From positions 25,665,088 to 25,729,087 of the forward strand of contig NC_052615.1 in the NCBI RefSeq assembly GCF_016545825.1: DNA of 64,000 nucleotides, read 5' to 3'. Under the pieces are notes generated by a model, which saw nothing but the letters and a program-made list of their open reading frames with translations, did no database searches and was not told the DNA's origin. The DNA is from Eucalyptus grandis. Lineage: Eukaryota > Streptophyta > Magnoliopsida > Myrtales > Myrtaceae. Of this stretch, positions 57,481 through 64,000 are shown piece by piece (the stretch's first letter is position 1; every line of letters starts with the position of its first letter). The position numbers and the translations under genes are program-made.

Positions 57481-57483
<3 letters not shown>

Positions 57484-57511
<28 letters not shown>
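57484..57511. repeat. Poly-T tract, 28 bases
   Basis: It directly follows the NLVLIM part of the thioesterase exon and cuts it. It may be the tail of an old retroposed insertion. Length in the assembly is uncertain. Confidence 0.6.
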
Positions 57512-58133
57512 GCACTTTGCACGGTAGGAATAGAGAACAAGTTGAAACATTTTCTAAGCCTTATATATGAATGATTGACCATGTTGAAAGTAATAACATA
57601 ATTAGAAAGCAATATCTTTAGCGAGCTCTTCCTCTACAATCTTATGGTAGGAGGTGTATATCCACGACATGGTCTGCAATTACGTTTTGTAGTGATTTAT
57701 GATTTTCATTTGATCACTGAGCATTCAACTTTGAAAATTCGATAATCTAAGCAATATTACATTTACATGAGACAAATGAACTGAACAGAATGGGCAAGAG
57801 AACATATTGTAAGGTGGTATTGTCGTTGTGGGGTAAGATTGTCTTCACATGCTTTTGCCCTTACTCGATGCTACAATTTGCAACCTCTCACCATTAATCC
57901 AATGGAAAAAAAGAAGATGAATGTGCCTTACCGATCCATTTCCTGTAGAATGAACTTTTACATCTAGGACTGGATTGGATTGGGGACTTTGGATGAAGCT
58001 GGGAAAGTCAAATTCATCAACTACCCTGGGAACCATCTCCAGATTTCTCTCGCTGACATGCAAAGTACCTTACTTGGTGGATGATGCAGCCTCACCGAAG
58101 AATGTGGCAACAGGAACGGCAAGTAGTTGGACC

Positions 58134-58264
58134 CCATGGGTTCAGGGTTAGTATCGAAGAATGGTTAGGCTGTTCGAGGATCAGCCACTGCTCCTCCGCG
58201 CATTAGCGAGTGATGCATGTATTCCATGCATGAACGCGAAAGATGAGGCGAAATGATTGTTTAT
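58134..58264. other. Spacer between PPT and gene X remnants
   Basis: No feature recognised. It marks the standard order PPT remnant, gene X remnant, ANK-PGG gene in unit III. Confidence 0.4.
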
Positions 58265-58600
58265 AGCGTGAGTGGGCGATTGAATTTTTATATTGATTTG
58301 ATGATACATTCCTGGCCTTGTATCTGATTATTTGATGATATTACTCACTAGATTGACTTGAAAGTTCTAATATTACCTTATCAGAAATGAAGAATCTTGC
58401 ATCAGCCATGACTCTTGCTCTTAGTAGATGTTGAAAATGTTATGGTTCTCTCTGCAGCTTTGCGCAACTATGCCATTGAAGGGCGACACATAGAAGTCGA
58501 AGGCAAGTCCCACTTCCATGGCAACTTCAACTCCACGATAGTAAACATCGCATTTAGCCACCCAGAAACTAGTACACGTGATAAATTTATCATGAATTAT
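58265..58600 (+). pseudogene. Gene X remnant, unit III copy (product unknown)
   Basis: The most readable of the three copies. The open frame at 58415-58642 contains VENVMVLSAALRNYAIEGRH then IEVEGKSHFHGNFNSTIVNI, looking like a real folded-protein exon. A 'ctctctgcag|ctttgcgc' acceptor-like site falls within it (58457-58459), so the exon may start at 58460. I cannot name the family. Confidence 0.45.
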
Positions 58601-59045
58601 TTTTTTTTTATCACCAAAAATCTCAAATTGATACATCTTTGACAAATTTACCATATATACTAGTACACTTGCAATAAATTTACCATCTATTAGTTTTAGA
58701 TTAAATTTTACTATCAAATTACAGTTTGATAACACGTAACAATTGACTAATGTAATAATTTAAGATTTTACTCTTTGTATATCACGGTTGTATAATTTTT
58801 GTAGTTTTTATGGTATTAATTCAATTTAACGAAAGGTATATTTGTCACTTATATACCATTTTAGGGTTTTTGGCTGTCGAACAAATTAATTTGAGATAAA
58901 TTTGTCATAAATGTATCAATTTGGGGTTTTTGTGGTAATTTTGGATACATTTGTCACATGTGTACTAGTTTGGAGTTTTGCATGATCAAAAAATTAATTT
59001 GAGGTAAATTCGTTACACGTGTACCAGTTTAGAGGTTTTTTAGGA
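58560..59045. mobile_element. Possible MITE with 'acacgtg' ends
   Basis: 'acacgtgataaatttatc' on the left and 'ggtaaattcgttacacgtgt' on the right are inverted. The inner DNA repeats 'aaatttgtcac' and 'ccaatttggggttttt' words in both orientations. Borders are approximate. The region to 59329 has no gene. Confidence 0.4.
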
Positions 59046-59329
59046 TATTAACCCAATTAATTATCACATCCGCAACTTACTAACCTCTTACCCAATCAAC
59101 TTCTAAAATTTAGAAGTTGTTAATTTACCAAACAATTTGACATGGGTAAGTTTATTACAATGTCGGCAACTTATTAACCTTTATCCGATCCACCTGTAAA
59201 ATTTAGAAAGAAGTTAGTAATTTACAAATCAGTTTTGTTTAGTAAATTTTTAAAATGTGGTTGACTTACTAACCAGTAGCTTGATTTTGCGAATTTACAT
59301 CATAAATTTCTTCAAACGTCCACTGAGGT
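59046..59329. other. AT-rich spacer
   Basis: The word 'aacttactaacc' repeats with variation (59083, 59168, 59265). Nothing else recognised. Confidence 0.4.
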
Positions 59330-59789
59330 CGAAGAATGTTGAAGGAATTTATGGAAATGGAAGTAATGGCAATCGACAGGTAGAAACATATAAAACTCAT
59401 TAATGCTACGAAGAGCATTTTGTTTAATTAAAATACACACAAAATCCAACACTTTCCTTGCAACCTCAAGATAATCGCCAAACATATACCAACTTGGCAG
59501 TTCAACCGCAATAGCTCCGCAACTGCTAATAACATTTAGTTAACCGGGACGCAGTCGAGATGAACGTCCTCCACATACACGAAAAGTCTCTACTTGTTGG
59601 CCTCTGTTGCGCTCATATCATCTGGAGCACAGCAAATTCTGCTGGTGCTCAATCGAACGGGTCGACGTTGACAGGTTTTAAATCGGACAGCTGACGATTG
59701 ACAAAGCAAAAAGAAGATTTCCTGTGCACAAGCTCACGGTACTATTAAACCTGCCCAGCTAGTAGCAGCTTTCTTAGGGTATCCGACGA
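59330..59789. repeat. 3' flank of ANK-PGG copy D, duplicated at 14223-14681
   Basis: Nearly full-length alignment to the 3' flank of gene 1. It probably contains the 3' untranslated region of the minus-strand gene. About 60 extra bases near 59520-59580 are unique here. Confidence 0.65.
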
Positions 59790-60428
59790 TCAGGCCGTGG
59801 ATTTTGGGAGGAGATCACCGGGACCTGCCCAGAGCAATGCAAGACAACGGTCGGGGTCCCAGAAAACACCTATGAGGTAATAAATCCCGAGACATCCACA
59901 TATAACCCAAGGAACGGTTGCGAGCCCAATGGTTCTGGTCAACACTACAAACGTACCAGACGCAAAGGCTAGCACCATCCCCAACATCGCAATGTAAATG
60001 CAATTTGCGGCGTTGAGGGTGAAATTTGCCTTTGCACGATCGCTTAACACAAAAGTATCAAATTGTAAGAACAATGCCATGGTGGAGAAACTGAACGCCA
60101 CAGTGTTGGTTATCACAAAGGTTTTGAAAGCTACCCTGCCAGCAAGAGTCGCCATTCCTTGGTTGGGTCCGTCATTGCTATAACCTCCTGGCATCGTGAA
60201 GGCTGCGGCAAAGGTCGCTGTAGCTATGAGCGCTGCCACTAGTAGTTCAAGCTCAATAAAGCTTTTCAATGACGAATAGCTTCCTGTGGTTGGAGACGCA
60301 GCTGGTTGATCCTCAAAATGTTGCTTGTCTAACCTCTTTTTAATTTCACCTTCAGCCCAATGTTGAATAGTCGGGAATCCATGAGATCCGTGCAATGCAT
60401 AAATAGCTCGAAGTCTTGAGAGATTGTT
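59790..60428 (-). CDS. Exon 3 of ANK-PGG copy D: PGG domain
   Basis: Open from an AG acceptor (60429-60430) to the stop at 59790, about 212 codons. It has 'LLVAALIATATFAAAFTM' followed by PGGYSNDGPNQGMATLAGR and three more hydrophobic segments. It lacks the longer basic tail of gene 1. Confidence 0.85.
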   Translation of the reverse strand, partial: NNLSRLRAIYALHGSHGFPTIQHWAEGEIKKRLDKQHFEDQPAASPTTGSYSSLKSFIELELLVAALIATATFAAAFTMPGGYSNDGPNQGMATLAGRVAFKTFVITNTVAFSFSTMALFLQFDTFVLSDRAKANFTLNAANCIYIAMLGMVLAFASGTFVVLTRTIGLATVPWVICGCLGIYYLIGVFWDPDRCLALLWAGPGDLLPKSTA

Positions 60429-61282
60429 CTGAAAAATGTACAGAAAGAATCAATTAACCCGTGGTTTTCCTGGCGAAATACTTCAAGACCCTCACTTTAT
60501 TCGCTCAAAATCCATCTATAACAAATAGAATTTCTGGCCAAGTCCTAAATTATTATTTTTCAATTCAATTCATCTCCTTTTGATGAGGTAGCTGGTAAAT
60601 GAAACCAGCAAATAGAGTTTTTCAGGAGTAAACAATTACATCTTGGGCTGTGCCATAGCTAAATGAAATTATCTAGAATTGTTTGAAGCCCTTTTCTCAA
60701 ATTGGGCAGAGTGCAGGTTGTCTCTTTTATCTCAAACTTATTTGAAGGGGGCAGAAATAAAACAGAAGGATTTTGGCTGACATTGTACAAATCATTCTGC
60801 TTCTCTTATATGAATGGGGCAGAATAGTTGTTTCAAAGTCAGAAGGTGCAAATAAACTTTTCGATTGAGGTCCTCTCGAGTTCCGGCTCACTATACGAGA
60901 TAGTGGTTGACATCTCGGCACAAGGGCCATTAAACAGGCCGGATTTATTCTCCATTTTTCTTTTATTTCTTTTTCCCTTTACCTTATCCCTACATAAGAA
61001 GCTCCCAATCCTTAAAGTTTTGCATAGGTTTCAAGATAAACAGGTCCCACATTCTGCATACTTTTTAATAAAACAAAATATTCGACCTTTAAAATTGCTT
61101 TAAAATATTTTTATTGTAAGCAGTTATTTGTTGACTATCGATACCATATAAATATTTTTTTTATTAGTTTGTTTGTTTTGCACTTGAAATGAGTATCAAT
61201 TGAGCCGCAATTTCTTAAACGATATTGAAGAAATTACTCTACGAGTGAACAAATTGCTCTTATAGTGTGCAAGCAAGCATAC
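60429..61282 (-). other. Intron 2 of ANK-PGG copy D
   Basis: AT-rich intron, 60690-60960 shared with gene 1 (15620-15990). It has neither the solo LTR nor its ATTGC duplication, so gene 1 acquired that insertion after the split. Confidence 0.65.
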
Positions 61283-61800
61283 CTTTATCGTTAGCATGTA
61301 TAATGTCAAGAGCGGTCAAATCATTCTTATTTGTGGCAAAGCGGTCCACCTTCTTGTCTCTTGCAAGTATCAGAGTGCTTTTGTATTTTCTAAGATTCAC
61401 AGACAAATGCAAAGCCGTGTTTCCATGAATGTCTTTTCGTTGATAATATTCTTCAGGTTTGGCATCTCTAATATGTACTTGACTACCTTTACATCTCCTC
61501 CGAGAACAGCTGCATGAAGAGCGGTTTGCCTTTTAAAGTTTATTATGTCCCAAGCATCAGGATGGGATGTAACGAGCTTGTCAATGACCTCGATGTGGCC
61601 TTGAAAACGCTGCAATGTGAAGAGCTGAATTCCCCTCTCTATCTAACTCATATGCAACGGAGGTATCATGTTGCAAGAGCAGTTGAACTGCATCAACTTT
61701 TGCCAAAGTGAGCGACATAATGAAGAGGAGTCCACCCTCTACACTCATCCTTTTCTCTGATCAGTTCTGGGTATCTTCTCCAATGATTTTCTTTTGCAAC
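61283..61800 (-). CDS. Exon 2 of ANK-PGG copy D: ankyrin repeats (frame broken)
   Basis: AG acceptor at 61801-61802, donor GTATGC after 61283. Ankyrin units 'GHIEVIDKLVTSHPDAWDII' and 'RQTALHAAVLGGDVKVVKYI' are readable. One extra T near 61605 and another change near 61432 shift the frame. Confidence 0.75.
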
Positions 61801-63719
61801 CTTTACAAATACAATAGGAATATGTCATGATTTAGATCGGTTTTAGCATTTTGACATTGATATCTTAACATTGCATTTCATCCCATTTAGCTTTCCCCCT
61901 TTTTCTCCATTACTGGGAGGAATATGTCATGTTATTATGAAGTTTCTCTATTGATCTTTGTAACACATAGAATCTCACTACCTTGAATCTAGCATAATGC
62001 AGGAATTCCTAAAGTTTTTCATTTTTATAAGTGAATTTGTCAGGAAATTCGTGAAGTTGTGAAGAAGAAACTTCTTTTTCTATTCAGCAAGGCATCTGCT
62101 CTGTCTAAGGCTAGAATAAAAGAGTAGGGTTTTCTACTATGATGCCAATCATTTACAAGAATATTGTGTCCAACTCAATTTTATAAGAATTTAAACTAAA
62201 TGAGGACTTAGCACCTTCTACATTTTCCAATGGGTAAAAGTCATTTTACCCCGCTTTTTCCAAGTCATCATAATTTTCCCTGGGAGTTAAAAAAGTTTTG
62301 AATCGATTTTTGGAAATATATTGCAATGTGCCCTATCATCAATTGTAAACTGAAAAGCAAGTAATCATAAGGAGAAAATGACGAAAAGAAAGAAGAATAC
62401 CAAAAATAAATAAATAAATAAATAAAGGAACTGGATGAGAGAGAAAAGGGAAGACGTTGGGGTATGATGGTGATGGTGGTTGCCACCACTGCCACCACGG
62501 GGAGACAGGAGGGTTTGATGATGGTCGTGCCTGGAGAACAAGATCCAGAAAAATTTGAAGAAAGAAATTAAGTACAAGCGAAATATGCACTCCGTGTCAC
62601 AGTGTTTTTAATCATAACGTCCCGTATGTGGCCGGTCAAATGTGCTGTCCTTTTGTTTTAATCTTTTCTTTCCCGGCGGTGTCACTCTCCTTCTACCTCT
62701 TTATCTTTCCAAGCCTCTAGTGTCCCTCTCTGTTCCCTCTTTTCCATTTTTGGCTTCCGACGCCATTGGAGCAAGTATAGACTCTAGAAGGAGCATTGAT
62801 GGAAGAGAGATTGGGCCAAAGGTGCAGAACTTTGATGAGAAGTCGAGGTAGAGAGGCGTTGCACTCTAGCTGGCAAAGGCATTCACGGGAGCAGGGGAAG
62901 AGCCACTTTAAACAGCATTTGTCATTTGCTAGTCCCTATGATCAGATAACTGAGATCGGCCACTGAAGAAGCTCGCAAACGCAGAGTTGAACGACCATGA
63001 GGCAGATCGAACTTGCAGGACTGACTGACCGTCCTCAAAACAGACGATGTCTACAATTTGATCACCGGTCGTCCCCTCACTGGATCTTGGCTCCAGGACT
63101 CCTCACTCGTCCTCTCCGATTGGCTCTCCATCGAAAGTCACTTCCTATTGTTCCCTCTAACCGGCAAGAGCGTCATCGAGTTCAGCCCTGAATCCGCGGG
63201 CATCCTGGGGTTCACAGCTTGACTGGCTTGGGGGCCAGCCGTGTTGTCCCTCAATGACGTCGCGTCAACGTCGGTGAGAGAAATTGGGAGAGAAAAACAA
63301 AACACGAGACATGAAAGGCGTGTCTGAAGAAGAAAAAAATGGAAAAAGGAGTAGAGAGGGCACCATAGGTGGTAAGACACTAATAAAAGGCCGAAAAGAT
63401 ACGAAGAAGGAAAGCGGGACCTACGGGGAAAGAAAAAGAGGACTCCTGTTTGACCATATAAAAAAATTAAACAAAAGAGTAATGCTAAAAAGGTGAGTCA
63501 CATCAGGGACGATATGATGAAAACACTATAATAAGGAGAAACATCAGCCCATTAGTGAATATATTTACTATTATATTTACAAAGTACTCAGTGTAGAAGG
63601 GGGCATCGCTGCTACCACACCAGCAGTCTCGCCCAAGGGAAGTCTCGCGCTAGGGGAGAGAACTTCGGTTACTTGGGTTATCATTTGTTTAAAAGTGGGT
63701 TTAGAATTGTGATACTTAC
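61801..63719 (-). other. Intron 1 of ANK-PGG copy D
   Basis: 61830-62560 aligns with intron 1 of gene 1. 62600-63500 is richer in GC in places and has small open frames without a recognised family, and parts (63400-63480) resemble 20890-21000. A TAAA repeat run lies at 62406-62425. Confidence 0.6.
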
Positions 63720-64000
63720 TTGATAGTGGGAGGAGCCCTGCAGCATTCAGAGCTGTCAGTCCATTAGGCCCTTACGTGAGAGGATGGCGACGAGAAGCAC
63801 ATAAAATCGGCTCAATGATATCACAGAAATCTTCGATGTGTGCGAGATAAAGGGATTCACCAGCAGCATTAACAATATCACATAGTGAGATCTTCTTCAA
63901 TAAGCAACTCCGGCCCTTGCAATGTCACTCTTATTGCAGAGTGCAGCAAGTATCTTCCATCTGAATTTGATATCCTAAAGTAGCTCTTTGTAAGTCAGGT
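63720..64000 (-). CDS. Exon 1 (3' part) of ANK-PGG copy D, heavily damaged
   Basis: The donor GTAAGTAT follows 63720. Fragments in several frames match the end of exon 1 of gene 1 and copy B, in order. At least three indels or stops occur in 280 bases. The exon runs off the window. Confidence 0.7.

Larger units (their letters stand above)
56224..58133 (+). pseudogene. Palmitoyl-protein thioesterase pseudogene (unit III)
   Basis: Four exon remnants on the + strand, in the right order. 56224-56275 follows an AG acceptor and reads HAGIASIPFCGAS. 56985-57051 follows 'cag' and reads AQEHLAPAGYMKI. 57355-57481 reads DLANYLKDCRFLPEL, then after one extra base NLVLIM; the acceptor before it reads 'ctg' in place of 'cag'. 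57949-58133 reads DWIG, TLDEAGKVKFIN, PGNHLQIS, with one in-frame stop and a late frameshift, and VPYLVDDAAS to the C-terminus. These match the second half of plant palmitoyl-protein thioesterases (depalmitoylating lysosomal/vacuolar esterases). The catalytic-serine region is absent. It is a clear pseudogene, identified by remembered family wording. Confidence 0.72.
59790..64000 (-). pseudogene. ACD6-like ankyrin-repeat/PGG gene (unit III, copy D), partial and damaged
   Basis: Exons on the minus strand: 59790-60428 (PGG, intact), 61283-61800 (ankyrins) and 63720 to beyond the right edge (ankyrins). Splice donors and acceptors are present. Exon 2 has frame changes near 61605 and 61432. Exon 1 has several stops and indels, visible only in pieces such as 'ESLYLAHIEDF' and 'GLTALNAAG'. 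The closest relative is gene 1 in unit I, including introns and 3' flank. The upstream end, start codon and promoter lie outside the window. Confidence 0.8.

Noticed and set aside
1..64000. tRNA or rRNA genes
   Set aside because: I saw no cloverleaf-like segment with A and B boxes and no rRNA core sequence. The tRNA-like words are only the retrotransposon primer sites.

Overview
This window looks like nuclear DNA from a flowering plant, most likely a eudicot. It has Ty1/copia retrotransposons primed by an initiator-tRNA-like site, intron-containing fragments of plant gene families, long AT-rich intergenic DNA and many terminal-inverted-repeat (TIR) elements. Heavy local duplication of ankyrin/PGG genes would suit a woody eudicot such as a Myrtaceae species, but that placement is a guess. 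There is no rRNA, tRNA, CRISPR array, organelle gene or bacterial operon that I can support. No complete, undamaged host gene is visible.

The backbone is a tandemly duplicated segment seen about three times, in this order on the + strand: remnants of a palmitoyl-protein thioesterase (PPT) gene, remnants of an unidentified gene ('gene X'), then an ACD6-like ankyrin-repeat/PGG membrane-protein gene on the minus strand. Unit I covers about 130-22000, unit II about 24000-41730, and unit III about 55380 to the right edge. Unit I is chimeric. It carries an orphan PGG exon (12010-12749) related to the unit II gene, then a second ANK-PGG gene (14682-21845) related to the unit III gene. The ANK-PGG genes keep recognisable splice sites and intact PGG exons, but their ankyrin exons carry frameshifts, so all read as pseudogenes or draft-quality gene models.

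Transposons have cut into every unit. A young copia element (2323-9908) with near-identical LTRs interrupts unit I. An older copia element (28737-34379, target duplication AGTTT) interrupts gene X in unit II. A 2.36-kb solo LTR (16086-18442, duplication ATTGC) sits in intron 2 of the unit I ANK-PGG gene. A Mutator-like element with a 9-bp duplication (40278-41725) sits just upstream of the unit II ANK-PGG coding region. A related long-TIR element (25370-26703), a hAT-like foldback with a CCG-rich core (23056-23984), several small MITEs, a retroposed 0.7-kb sequence with a 16-bp target duplication (51710-52408) and a captured SART3-like first exon (49776-50192) complete the inventory.

Between units II and III lies a five-copy tandem array with a period of about 612 bp (41827-44738). 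Each inter-unit junction carries a piece matching exon 1 of the neighbouring ANK-PGG gene. About 44740-55380 is otherwise nearly gene-free. The whole reads as an immune-type tandem cluster decaying by frameshift, unequal exchange and transposition. I found no evidence for a wholly new system.
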